From: Albifimbria verrucaria
Taxonomy: Eukaryota > Ascomycota > Sordariomycetes > Hypocreales > Stachybotryaceae
Reading direction: 5' to 3'
DNA length: 64,000 bases
Assembly: GCA_020081605.1 (NCBI GenBank)
Contig: JAHREC010000015.1
Span: 238,370-302,369 of the forward strand
In this document: piece after piece, positions 9,235-19,830 of the stretch
Layout of the letters: each line of letters starts with the position of its first letter
How positions within the stretch are numbered: position 1 is the first letter of the stretch
The notes under the pieces: model-generated
What the model saw: the letters and a program-made list of their open reading frames with translations, nothing else
Database searches by the model: none
Told to the model about the DNA's origin: nothing
Made by a program: the position numbers and the translations under genes

Positions 9235-11724
9235 CTAAGCTACATCGCTCTTCCGGAGGATCTCCAGCATCTCCAGGTAGAGATTCTCATTCTCCTGTTT
9301 CCACCGTCCACCATTGGGGAAGACAACCTTACGCAGGTCATTTACTAGCGGAATGAGCGGTTCATAGTACGGTGTGAAATTGTCGGTGACCGTCTTCTTA
9401 AAAATCGCCTCATCTGCAATAGTGCCCAGCTTTAGCTTGGCTAACTCCTCTGTACTCGCAAAGTTCCAATCATCAAACTCCTTGACACTTCTACTCTTTT
9501 CTGGCCCATCGTAATGGATGCATATCCAGAACAACACCCAGAAAAAAGACTCAAGGTCGTGCATGAAGGAATGCTGTTCGCCTAGGAGCGCTCCGATAGC
9601 CATGAAGGCTTTTGTGCCAGTTTTGGCCTTTGCCCCTGATGCAGTTGCGCGTTGTTTTTCAATAGTTAGGTCAAGATCGTTCACAAATGCAGGCCACGAG
9701 GATTGTCCTGATCCTCGTTTATCAGCAGGTTGTGGATCGAAATATCTCTGTGCAAGAGACCAGCCTTGGACAATAAGGAATGATGACCTTGAATGTGACT
9801 TTCTAAGGCTGCTAGGAGAACTGGACGGGAGCTCGCCGTATAGATTGGCCGTCCCCAATCAGAGGTTACGGTACGCCGATGTTCCCGGTTGGGAACAATA
9901 TCACCAGCCACTGACTTCGTCGGAGATAGCGAACAGGATCGCTTGCTGCGTGGGATAGATGCACCGGTTTGGCTGGACGAACGTTTCTGACCAACCACGC
10001 TGCTGCGTCCTTGTCGAGATGCTCCGGATACCATAATCGGTAGAGGTTTTGTGCGTTCTGGCCGATAATTCGTAGCTCTTGTGACATCCAGTCCTCCACG
10101 AACATTGCTTCGGACATCATCGATCACACCACGTATCCGCACAGTTTCGTGATGATAATATCGAGCCACATTGATGACTCCTTTGCTGGTCGCTTCACGT
10201 AATAACTCGCCCTCATCCTCGCGTTCTGGAAATTGCCAGGAGTCCTTGATAACAAGAGGCCGCTGCGGGTATCCTTGGCGATGAGCTTTCCAACAAGTTG
10301 TGGCCCGGCCAGCTATGCAAGGTGCACGGTATAGCAGCTCATCTAGTATGAGACGTTCTGTTGAATTGTTATCGCGTTTGATCTCGATGAATCGTTGGCC
10401 GTCTTCGAACATTTGGATCGTTGGATCAAAGCCAAGCTCCTCATTATTCATCCAAAGGAACCCAAGAACTGCAAGCACAAACTGCTGCCCATCTTCGTTA
10501 ATATCGAACTGCTCAGATGCAATCCCTCCAACCCTATCAAATTCCCATATCCTCATAAGGGATCCGCAGATGGTAAAGCCGAGGACAAAACGACGACTAT
10601 CTTGCGCAGCGAGAACTTCTCTTGCGTATGTGCCAAGGTCAAGCCATGCCTTGGAGGCAGTATCAGCCGCCCGGTTGCTCTTCAACTCTCCTGGAACAAG
10701 AATTTGATCCCAGCGGCATCGGGAATCTTTCCCAGCTTGGGGATCATCCACGAAACCGACATCTAACTTGCGTTCCCCAGTAGAACCATGTATTGGTTTA
10801 TTAGGCTGTGCTAGAGGCCTTCGTCGGGTTGGCTGGTTTAACCTGTTGCTCTCTGCGAGACTCGCCAGTTTCTCGCAAAACTCTGCAAACCAGCTCAGGA
10901 CAGCATCTTGGTTCGCAGTTTGCGGCCATCCACGCCAGCCATCGCTGAACAGAGGATCAGTGCCTTCTGTACACTTCTTGAAAACAGCCTCTGAAGCAGC
11001 CTCAAGACCATCTACCCTGCCAAAGAATATTTCCGGAAAGAGTCGAAGGCCAACATATAAGGGACCGAGCTCCATCTTAAGAACTCTATCTACATCTTGT
11101 CGGTATTCGGAGGAGTTCGCGAATCCACTTGTATTATACCGCCAAGGGGTTTGTTGGTGCGAGGATGCGATCGCGGGGGCGGAGTAGTCTCGATAATGAA
11201 CTCATCGACAAAATTCCAGATCAAGGCGTCATCTGGTGTTTCAACAAGGCCGAGCCTCAGAAGTGGTTTAATTCGAGTAAAGTCGAGCTTATCTTTTGCT
11301 GCAGCAGAAACGATCTCTCGGACCTTGCTTCGCAGGTTCCCACGTCCTGTTTTTGACAAGAGCAAGGCTGAGACTCTGCAGGATTGTAGAGCGGCAAAAA
11401 AAGTAGTGTAAGGTCTTGGAGGTCTACGCCTGGTTAGCTAAGTGCCATGAACAACCTGGCTCTCTCACCTTCTAATCCAAGTTGCTCTATTGCGTCCGGT
11501 CTGCATGTAATTTCCAGGCCCTCACAGATCGTATTGAACGAGGTACGAAAGGGACCCAGGCCCTTTCCAATGGGGTGTTGTTTAATCAACCATGGAATCT
11601 GCTTGTTCTGCTCCATCGAAAGCGCTTCCAAAATGGCAGAGCAGGAGCGCTGGTGTGGGATGAGGTATGGCAATCGCACGGTCGTTTGCAATCGTGCGCA
11701 CTCATGTAGGATGAAGCGAGGCAA
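9235..11724 (-). pseudogene. FunK1-type fungal protein kinase, at least two frame breaks
   Basis: Minus-strand frames together cover a FunK1 kinase (Pfam FunK1 family). The N-terminal part ends EQLGLEGERARLFMALS; next comes KTGRGNLRSKVREIVSAAA. A frame change at a run of five G (11175-11179) leads to TPWRYNTSGFANSSEYRQ and MELGPLYVGLRLFPEIFF. The catalytic loop is LLHRDISIHNLLINED. Just after it (about 9700) another frame change precedes NDLDLTIEKQR, the family's DLDLA metal site, and MAIGALLGEQHSFMHDLESF. The family is expanded in fungal accessory regions and its role is mostly unknown. The frame between the N-terminal piece and the next also needs a break or an intron. I read it as a decaying copy, though indel errors in the consensus could explain part of it. 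Confidence 0.8.
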
Positions 11725-11727
11725 TCG

Positions 11728-11785
11728 TGTGGTCGTTTGCGATCGTGTGGTCGTTTGCGATCGTGTGGTCGTTTGCGATCGTGCG
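11728..11785. repeat. 18-bp tandem repeat, three units
   Basis: GTGGTCGTTTGCGATCGT repeats three times, next to a longer degenerate duplication that includes the start of the FunK1 relic (GGTCGTTTGCAATCGTG at about 11680). Confidence 0.8.
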
Positions 11786-12219
11786 CGCTCATGCGCAGTC
11801 GGATGAAGCCCAGGACTAAGAGAGTCGAAGTTGTCGTTGCCCTGCCATTGAGGGTGGGAAGTTGGAAGGACCCACCAATAGATTGACTTGAATCATTGCG
11901 CTGACATACAGGTCTTATCCGATACCTAGCCACAGCCACTAGCCACGATAAACGAAACACCCCTCTGGAGATAATGCTTAGTTAGTAAGCAGACGAATAG
12001 AAGTCCCTACCCTGTACACGCGAACAGCTTGACTTTAAAGAAGCCCCCAACTCTCTCCTGTAAAAATTCTTCCGGGCACCCGCTGTTAGCGCCATGTTAG
12101 GGAATATTTTGTTACAGGCCAAAAATGGCAGTAAGTGCCGCTGTGGACCTAGCGTGGTCCTAACAGCTGCCACAGGAAAGGAATTCAGAGAGTTGGCCTT
12201 TCTTTGCGATGCTTGCCCC

Positions 12220-13290
12220 GACAATATTGAGCTTCGCGAGCTCTTGACATCGCCCTCGGGCGCTTTCTAACATCTGACGCTTCTGGCTCTCTCGAGCCTC
12301 GACATTCTGGCTTCGCGAGCCGACGACATCCTGGCCCCGCGCCCTCGACCTCCCTTGCATCGCTACGCTGCCCCGACCGACCTCTGCAGCTATGGCTGCC
12401 CAGATGATACTTGCAGCACTCTGCTGCTTGATGCTCCGAGCCTTGTTGCCCTTTCAGGGATTTCACGCTTCAATGACATAATTTTTAGCCTCGGCTGCTC
12501 AACTTCCAGGCTCACCGTCGCCCTCACCGGCAGCTCCACGCTGCTCTGACCGACCTCTGCAGCCTCGGCTGCCCAGACAAAACAGGCAGCCACCGACTGC
12601 CCGACTTCTTGGGCCCCGACACCCTCGACATCCTCAAAACCCTAGATGTACGGGGTGTAAATGCCCCTTCCCTTTCATAGCCATAAGCTATGTTACCGAC
12701 CTCTGCAGTTACGTACTACCAAGGTAACCTCTTTCTTCCGTAGCTTCGGCTACCGCCTGGACTACTACCGGGCTCGACAATTCGTCTCGTCACCTTGAGA
12801 CAACACAGACACAAACCGCTGGGTCAAAATGGTACAGAGCTTGCCTGAAGACCGCGGAAGGGAACTACTGTTTCTTCAGCAAAGCAGCGTTCTGGCCGCC
12901 CTGGGGTTTTCTCTTGTAAGAGTTTTCCCTCGAGGATGCACGGCCTTGGTCGCAGCTACTGGCGATCTTGGAGGACATGAATTCCCCGCCTTAGGGTGGG
13001 GAAAGCTACTCGGTCTAATCCGTGCAAGAGAATTCTCGGCTGGAGAGGGATCTGTTCCCGCTGACGGGATGCCCTCCTAGAAGAATGCGCCTCTGAGCCT
13101 ACGATATGTTGGATGGACTAGATGGAGTGGCAGTTGCATAGCAACCTTGCTTGGATCACCTGTATTGACGTCCTAGACGATGTGCTTGAAACTACTGTAG
13201 AGCTGGCTACGAGTAGGAAAGTGCCTCTCGGGGATTGAGCATCGGGCTCTCCGTTGATCTGAGAGGCCTCTGCGGGTATCCTAAGCGAGG
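12220..13290 (+). repeat. Dispersed repeat family B, copy 1
   Basis: About 1.07 kb here matches 45,250-46,110 in inverted orientation, by eye at 80-90% identity over long blocks. Shared landmarks are GAGCTTCGCGAGCTCTTGAC, ACCGCTGGGTCAAAATGGTA, GATCTGTTCCCGCTGACGGG and CTAGACGATGTGCTTGA. Within it the motif GACCGACCTCTGCAG recurs three times. An 83-residue ORF (12829-13080, begins MVQSLPEDRG) has a counterpart broken by stops in the other copy, so it may be the last trace of an element's protein. I cannot place the family; no reverse transcriptase or transposase signature is visible. Confidence 0.75.
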
Positions 13291-13317
13291 TCGACTGTGG
13301 CAGCAATTGTAGATAGT

Positions 13318-13408
13318 TTAGCTCAGCACGTCCTGTGCCCCTATAGGGGACCTGAGCGGCCTAAAGGCCGCTGGACGGAAAATACATCAATCAATCAATC
13401 AATCAATC
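13318..13408 (+). repeat. Short repeat with (TCAA)n tail, SINE-like, copy 1
   Basis: TTTAGCTCAGCACG resembles a polymerase III A box. It is followed by the palindromes CCCCTATAGGGG and GCGGCCTAAAGGCCGC, then GGAAAATACATCAATC and five TCAA units. The 3' half recurs at 20,053-20,105. A simple-repeat tail and small size fit a SINE or other non-LTR derived element; no clear B box is seen. Confidence 0.5.
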
Positions 13409-13979
13409 GAATTTTGGCTAACCACCAGATGATAGCACTGTATTGGGTTGAGAGGAAGTCTCTTTGTTGTTTTTATGCTGAATGCGCGCTACAAGTACGG
13501 TACAATAGTTGGTATGGAATCTTCAAGAGCCCCTACCCAGAGGTACTCCCAATCGTGGGTCATGGCCAATGGCGGCATACCAAGGTAATCAGACCCATCC
13601 ACGTGGTGAAAAACCACCGCCTGAACGGGTCCGTCGAGGTCCAGTTTATAGCTTACACGATAACTTTGATTAGTATCCTTGTTCACTTGATATCACACCC
13701 TGCCAACAGAGGCGATGACACTGTTTGCTGTTGATTATCATAAGGTGCCTCACCCCTACAAGCGTTAGGGTATTTCGGCACGACTGTGAAGAACTCGCGT
13801 CAAGACATCACATAGTATCCCTTTAACGGAGCAGATGAAACGTTTCTGGATCTTATTCGTTAAAGCTTGTTGTGATTGGTTAGGTACTTGGTCTAGGAGG
13901 CACATTGGACAGAAAGCACAAGGAGCAAATGACATGTGTAGAGATCAGCTGATAGTGGGGCCGCCGAACTGATTGCTCA

Positions 13980-14815
13980 CAATCCCACTGATAGAGCTGT
14001 CACTCAGCAAAGCCTTGGGGTTCTGTGTTGACACAGATATTTCCTTGACTTGTTCATGTTCGTCAATCGCCCATTTTCTACCTTCCATAATGCCAATCGG
14101 GTCGGAAAGTTGGCGTATTGGAATGCCTCTCTCATTTGTACTTCGCGCTGCAGCCAGTTGTCATAGGAATCAGTCATCCAATCAACAATGCGCTGACAGT
14201 CAATTCTAGGTGCCGGTTGCAATCAAAGTCACGCACCGGTCACGCATGTGATAGATGCAAGGTGCCACCAACAATCTTGTCTTAATCATTGCAATTGACT
14301 CAGCTAACTCTGATACTCGTAGGCTCGCAAGATACATTGCGATGCGCAACCTGAGGATTGCTCATACTGTGAGAACCTGAACCTCGAATGCTGCATCACC
14401 GACCATCTTACCAGCCGTACCGAACGCAGAGGCTACATTCGGCAACTGGAGCGCGAAAAATCCAGCATGCTGTCTCACATCCGTCAACTCGAAAAACTAC
14501 TTGCCGATAATGGAGTCGAGGTGAAGGGCTGGAAAGACGAGGATTTGAATCAAAATCCTGCTGCCCATTCATCGTTCTTTCCTTCTCCCGTTGCAGACCG
14601 CCGGATACAATCACAGTCCAATGTGGGAGGAGGGGGGTTGGCGACACCCGATGCCACAGACCTTGCACGACATCATCACACGATCGTCCTTCTGACGCAC
14701 AGACGCCGCTTGTTGGGGATCTCAGTGGCGAGGCTGAAGGCGATGACGACTCGATTATCTTAAGCAGAGACCAACTTCTGAGAGTGGCCCAGTTTCGAAA
14801 GGACATCCATCTCTG
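13980..14815 (+). pseudogene. Zn2Cys6 transcription factor relic
   Basis: The reading ...TGHACDRCK, an intron (GTGCCA...CTCGTAG, with a GCTAAC branch site) and ARKIHCDAQPEDCSYCEN then LNLEC gives a perfect Cx2Cx6Cx6Cx2Cx6C Zn2Cys6 cluster, with the intron at its usual place. A linker and a coiled-coil-like helix follow (SHIRQLEKLLADNGVEVKG). The frame then drifts at a G-run near 14,630 and ends by 14,815, far short of the usual regulatory domain. The 5' side hits a stop at about 14,089 and has no in-frame ATG. A degenerate copy of the 5' part stands at 15,235-15,460. I read it as a truncated, non-functional regulator. Confidence 0.75.
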
Positions 14816-15234
14816 TAAAATTGGCTAGGATAGGTACGAGGTATGCGTGTGAGTACCAAATAAGCTGCTTGCTGAAGGTGCTGGAGTGTACCTCCTGGCT
14901 ACGGCTTATGAGGATGTTATGTTCACCAAATGCATGGGCTACAAAAACAGAAAGGAGAGGTTCGGCAACCCGGTAACTAAGGCATCGGGGTCAGATAATG
15001 ACAACGCGACCATTGGGATAAATCCTCGATATTGTCAAGCGTGGACGTGATAGGAAATCAGAATGCGTCAAGGCTAAGGTAGGTGTGGTGGTATTCTTGA
15101 TTTCGGGACGTGTGCCGCGTCCCACCGTGGCTTCCTGGAGTCAGACCGAGCGAGCATTAGAATAAATCCTGTTGGACACTTGCTAAACAGAATACCCTTG
15201 CAATCTGGCTGATTAGCTTGCGCTCTAGTAGAGC

Positions 15235-15460
15235 CAGGTCGGTTCCTGTTGATCTTGACTTGATTATGTTCGTGAGATCGCGCTGTTTCTCTTCTGTATA
15301 ATGCCAATCGAGCCAGGAAGTTGACGTCTCGGGCCGCCCCTGTCTTTTGTGCTTCGTGCTGGACTGATTGTCATATAACCAGCCGTCCAATTGAACATGC
15401 GTCGACAATTCGGTTCTAGGTATCAGTTGCGATTGAAATGACAAACTGGCCACGCATGTG
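15235..15460 (+). pseudogene. Degenerate tandem copy of the 5' part of the Zn2Cys6 relic
   Basis: This stretch parallels 13,990-14,250: CTTGACTTG(A)T..ATGTTCGT, ATAATGCCAATCG, TTGTCATA, ATTC..TTCTAGGT and GGCCACGCATGTG occur in the same order. It stops at the first cysteine of the zinc cluster (TGHAC) and carries an in-frame stop just before it. Confidence 0.65.
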
Positions 15461-15475
15461 GCCTGAGTACCCTCC

Positions 15476-15670
15476 GCCACCATCTGCCACCATCTTAAGC
15501 GCCAATTTGCTCCAGCATCATCCGCTTAGACACCGTCTGCTCAAGCGCCCATCCGCTCAGGTATCATCTGTTTCAGTATCGTCTGCCTACACAACATCCC
15601 GCTCAAGCAGGCATCACCCCACTTGGTGCCATCTGCCTCAGCAACCATCTACTTGCAAAGACCCTTGACA
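15476..15670. repeat. Imperfect short repeats (CATCTGC / CATCCGCTCA type)
   Basis: Loose repeats of 12-25 bases built on CCATCTGCC and CATCCGCTCAAGC keep a Ser/Pro-rich frame open on the plus strand (VSSVSVSSAYTTSRSS). I do not take that frame as a gene. Confidence 0.5.
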
Positions 15671-16016
15671 GCGGGGCCATCTGGCCGCAGCTGATCACGT
15701 TCCCCACCACTCCAGGGCTGCCCTCCAGGGTTTTGCAGCGGCACACTAACCTCTTTCGAATTAGTGCTACCGCCATCATTCCAGCTGTGGAATGCTGCAA
15801 GCTTGTGATTGGAAAGGGCCGTGGCCGAGAGGAAAGCCTATTAATTGTCCCGAGTTGCAGAGCTAAGCCGTAGAAGAATTGGCTAGGAGCAGATCTTCCC
15901 ATGTGTGGCTATGGCCACAACATTCGCCAACTATAGCCACCCCAATCTTAGCGCATGCACAAGTTGTATCGAATCGTTCGTAACGCTACAAGTAAAGAGC
16001 CCAGTCTGACTTCGCA

Positions 16017-16454
16017 TTATGTCCCTGACACTTCCGAGCATGAGCTATCTCTTGAATTTGCAATCTGAACACCGTTAACCAAAAACAAGGCAAAGCCTCC
16101 GAAAGCGTCAAGTGCATCTTTTGAATATGCAGGGGCATATTTGTGAACTTCTCGCAGGGTTCGCGCTATTTGTCTCGGAAGAAAAGGAGAACCTGATGAT
16201 GACGTGCACAGGTACATCACTAACGATACAAGAAGAATGCGGAAATACGGCTGCATCAGGGAAAATGCTGAATTACATGGGCTCGCTTTGTCGTTAAAGT
16301 TTCTCCCGTACTTCTGGTTGAACTCCGACAGCTGATGGCATTCGGCCAAATGACGAGATCCCTTGTCGGCCAGGGAGGCGAGGATGTTTTGACACTGGAT
16401 TTCGCACACTTCTTTACTCAGGGATCTGATATCGTCAATTCTTCTTTCTAGCAA
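16017..16454 (-). CDS. Open frame of 145 codons, unrecognised
   Basis: The minus-strand frame begins at TTG and has no ATG near its start. It opens with a charged helical stretch (ERRIDDIRSLSKEVCEIQCQ, continuing LADKGSRHLAECHQL) and later carries a hydrophobic segment (FRILLVSLVMYLCTS). It could be an internal exon or a relic. I do not recognise the family. Confidence 0.25.
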   Translation of the reverse strand: MLERRIDDIRSLSKEVCEIQCQNILASLADKGSRHLAECHQLSEFNQKYGRNFNDKASPCNSAFSLMQPYFRILLVSLVMYLCTSSSGSPFLPRQIARTLREVHKYAPAYSKDALDAFGGFALFLVNGVQIANSRDSSCSEVSGT

Positions 16455-16558
16455 TAAAGTCTTTGTTTTACGCGGTTCAATTATGCATGACAGTCTCCCA
16501 ACTTAGACATTTTAGTTCCTACGGTGGGGATCACTTCTGGAGCAACACGTAGCTTCAG

Positions 16559-17009
16559 TAATGGTTAAAAGTCGCAGCTACTTGCACTCGCGCAAAGGAT
16601 ACGAAAAACAACTTCCCTCGAAGGAGCTCGTTCAAGAATGACTAGCTGCACTGTCCTTAATCATCCGCCAGCTAGTGTATGTGTGGCAGAGCAGCTCCAC
16701 ACGCTTGTCGTTCTAGTATCATCATCAGATGCAGCCGTCCGTTTCGCAATGGCGGTGCTCCACAGTGTCAACAATACCACTGCAGGCCATTTGGACGGAG
16801 ACGTATTTGCAATGGGGTATGCGATAACAGATTGTCCGGAGGCTATAGTATTTGTATTTGGAAACTTGGCAATATCCTACCCAGGATTGTATACGATACG
16901 TGTGGATATTTACGAGATTACAAATGAAGGCGCAACGCTCACTTGTCAAATCGAAACAGATACTATCTCGGTGTTCAACAGTCAAGCACTGCGGTGCGAC
17001 AGTTCCTAG
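16559..17009 (+). pseudogene. Possible velvet-domain relic
   Basis: The frame contains IVFVFGNLAISYPGLYTIRV followed by DIYEI and later QIETDTISVF. This resembles the second half of the velvet DNA-binding domain (FVFxDLSVxxxGxYRLxFxLFE, then a strand leading to FxVY). Upstream the match fades: PPASVCVAEQL could be the PPPIVQL region, and a parallel frame reads LSLIIRQ. Velvet proteins (VosA, VelB, VeA families) are fungal regulators that couple development and secondary metabolism. No start codon or intact N-terminal half is seen. The match rests on one good motif, so the call is tentative. Confidence 0.4.
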
Positions 17010-17187
17010 TCGTGCGCTTAGCGCCAATTTATATGCAGGCCAAAAATTCTACAGATCAAGTAAGCTCTTGGATCTCGTGAGCGCCACCGCCGGAATCTTC
17101 AAGCCAGTGGATGGACCTTTATTACGGACAGCTATCCGGGTGTGGCAAAGGATGCATACCGACAAAGAATTATAGCATTCCAGAATC

Positions 17188-17690
17188 GGCTTCTCTCCCG
17201 GTGTTTGGCTCAGATGCACGCTCTGATGCAGGGATTTCTCTTCCAAACTCTGGGCAAGCTGCCTCCTTCCCAATTTCAAATGCTTCCCCAACAAGCTCTA
17301 GTCGATATATACTGCCTCATTCAGGCCGAAAGCCGCTCCAGGGACTATATCTCTTCAGATGCACACTCTGACGTAGGAAGAAGTCATGCATACGTCGACG
17401 AAGACCACCCTCCAGGACCCCTATCCATCTATCGACACAGACCCCTAGCTGTCTCGCAGGTAAGCTATATTAGCTCAGTCCCGCCATCAGGTCAACGTGC
17501 CTCCTAGATGTTCGGCCCGGACGCACGCTCTGAAATAGGTGTTTCTCCTCCAAGCTCTGGTCAGGAATCGCCTGTTCCAACTAGCCACGACCCCCTCCCC
17601 CAAAGCCCTCCAGAGCGCGATCTTACGGCTGGCCCTGCAAATACGAACTTAGATACTTCCTACATCAAGCTCTAGTCGACACCCACTTCC
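17188..17690 (+). repeat. Three imperfect copies of a ~100-200-bp segment
   Basis: The blocks GATGCACGCTCTGATGCAGG, GATGCACACTCTGACGTAGG and GACGCACGCTCTGAAATAGG each start a copy. CAAACTCTGGGCAAG or CAAGCTCTGGTCAGG follow in two of them. The first and third end in CAAGCTCTAGTCGA. They encode a Ser/Pro-rich disordered stretch between the velvet-like and histone-like parts. Confidence 0.6.
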
Positions 17691-17694
17691 GCCA

Positions 17695-18196
17695 TTGTGT
17701 CAAAACACCATCGACGAAACAGGTGGCTTATTGAAACCAGCTTCTTTATCCACCGTGCCTGCTCGAGTTACTTCATCTACAGGTAAGAAAAAGGGCCGGT
17801 ACAAATCTCGGACAGCGGCATGGCGAGAAATTTGTCGCTACCAGGAATCGATCCGAACTCTTACTTCCTAAACTACCGTTTCAGCCTCTGGCTCGTTGAT
17901 CGTAATTTCTGCCCACTGCTTGCATCATGGAACGCACTGACCCCCTTTGATAGGTCCGGGAAATCATGTATGACGTTCGACGTGATCTCCGAATTCAGTC
18001 TAGGGCTCTCCAGGCACTCCAAGAGTCAGTCAGGTCCTATGCAGTGTCATTTTTCGACGACGCCAATCGGTGTGCGGTTCATAGAGGCCGATCTACGGTT
18101 AAGTTAATAGACATCAATTTAGCTCGGCGAATAAGGGGTGACCCACTTGCCATTCAGCACGAAGCCAATTCACCGGCTACGAAACATGTCGTGTAA
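17695..18196 (+). pseudogene. Histone H3 fold relic
   Basis: The frame ending at 18,196 reads VREIMYDVRRDLRIQS, ALQALQESVRSYAVSFFDD, RCAVHRGRSTV and DINLARRIRGDP: helix 2 and helix 3 of histone H3. Upstream, WREICRYQESIRTLTS (alpha-N and helix 1) and, one base shifted, KLPFQPL complete the fold. The one-base shift at about 17,868 and a 76-base insert without a GT donor (a GC donor is possible) break the gene. The tail (STVPARVTSSTGKKKGRYKS) lacks the conserved ARTKQTARKS start. The loop between helix 1 and helix 2 has H3 rather than CENP-A length. It differs strongly from canonical H3, so it is either an old duplicate or a specialised variant, now broken. Confidence 0.75.
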
Positions 18197-18475
18197 ATCG
18201 CGGAACATACCCTGTACTCTGTAACTCCAAACTGTTCAACAGATAGTAGGCACAGAGCATTGCAATTGTGCTGTTTCTCGGGTCACTACAAAGAACGTCA
18301 AAGCAAGTTGATAGCTCGAACCCACTATTGACTCCTGTCAGATTAGGCTACGCTTACGAACAGTGGTAATCAATTCCACAATATTCCCTGATGCTATCAT
18401 GATGGTTAATTAGTAACGGAGACTAGAGATTAAACACCCTTGGTCAAGCCCCCATAACTCAAGCCCACACAGACC

Positions 18476-18868
18476 ATGGAGGAACCACGAGAAACACAAA
18501 GCCCTCAAGAGGGCGTGGTCGATAGTACCGACACAAACGATTACTCAGTATTCACGAGCCCGATGGGATCTTATGTAACCCACCTCTTGGGGTTTATCAT
18601 GACCCTCTCGACTTTAACAGCAACCATTTATCGCCCTCTCATTCCTTTACTCAGCCGGGAGTTTGCTGTATCAATCCAAGCCATCAATCTGACAATAACG
18701 GTTTACGCCGTATGCCAAGGCCTAAGCTCACCTGTTTTCGCGTCGCTAGCCGACTATTTTGGGCGACGTCCCTACTACCCCAATGGTCTCGCGTATCAGG
18801 TCGTGATTCCCAAGCACAGCCTACTATATGATCTGTGCCACCCAACATTCCATCGGAGATTACTATAG
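18476..18868 (+). pseudogene. MFS transporter, 5' fragment
   Basis: The ATG at 18,476 stands in a good context (ACCATGGAGG) and opens a typical DHA1-type N-terminus: a polar tail, helix 1 (THLLGFIMTLSTLTATIYRP), helix 2 (FAVSIQAINLTITVYAVCQG) and the MFS motif A (SPVFASLADYFGRRP). Right after GRRP the match ends, the frame runs into unrelated sequence and stops. Full members have 12-14 helices and about 500 residues. Short inverted repeats lie exactly at and after the break. Confidence 0.8.
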
Positions 18869-18985
18869 TGCAAGTTCCATCTAAAATCAGGTCCTGATAC
18901 GCGGTCCTAACGCGAATCATTAATACTTGACGCGATCCTACCCCTTGTCACATCCCCCTTATTGTCCGCGTATCAAGACCTAATC
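18791..18985. repeat. Short inverted and direct repeats at the MFS breakpoint
   Basis: GCGTATCAGGTCGTGATT (18791-18808) recurs inverted at 18885-18902 with 16 of 18 bases, and again direct at 18968-18985 as GCGTATCAAGACCTAATC. The segment between may be a small element or the scar of one. I see no target duplication. Confidence 0.5.
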
Positions 18986-18989
18986 CTAC

Positions 18990-19830
18990 GATCCAACCCA
19001 CATATTATCATGAGAGTAAAGCAAGCCCCAAAACCTCACCATTCAATCTAGTGCATTCTCGCGAGAATAATCCAATAGCAAGATATAATTCATTTGTAAC
19101 CCTACATTATAGCTAATATGGATTATCGTAGTGCCAAGGACTATCGATGTGCTAAGGAGGTCTTACGGGCCGTATCGCTCAAGGTGCTGGATGGCCATTA
19201 TCTCGTCTGCTGCCATCCTGATTGTCGCTTCGCTCTCTCCCCAAGGGGCCCAGGTAACAGAGCATCTAAGCAAACGACATTCTCTGCCTTCACAAAGGCG
19301 CTACAATATCACCAATACGCTCCGAATCATCCACAAGACAGGCGTACTTATGCTTGCCGATCCAAAGACAGCATGCGCACGCCCAGATTATACCCCGGCC
19401 GATGCAGACCTGCAAACTATCACTGGCTTCCACCGTAAAGAGTACGGCGTCCGAACAAAGAATAAGTAAGCTGGAGTTAGGCATATAAGGAGGGAGCATG
19501 CCGACTCGCCTATCTTCATCCGCGGACGTATTCAAGCTATGCTGATACCTGTACGAACATAATCATGAGCTAAGAATCCAACTGACTCGTAATATTGGAT
19601 TGTTGTCGACACCAGCGTATCTAGCGCCGAATGCGTACACGTATCAACACCACATTTAGAGGAGGTTTTAAAGCGAGAGAAGCAGCGCCATGCGATTGCT
19701 GCGAATAAGCTGATGGAGCACTGCACAAATCCCACCCTCCTACATCGAGATGCGGCCATGGTTTAAGAGGATAGGTTGAAAGCGGACATATACTGGCACT
19801 GGCCGATATCTGCTGTAAATGCTTACTATA
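18990..19830. other. Stretch without a recognisable gene
   Basis: An ORF of 112 codons (19131-19469) and one of 106 overlap each other in different frames, and neither shows a known motif. The rest holds only short frames. It may contain further decayed MFS sequence, but I cannot show it. Confidence 0.35.

Noticed and set aside
9518..11187. Several plus-strand ORFs of 100-146 codons
   Set aside because: They are antisense shadows of the FunK1 kinase frames.
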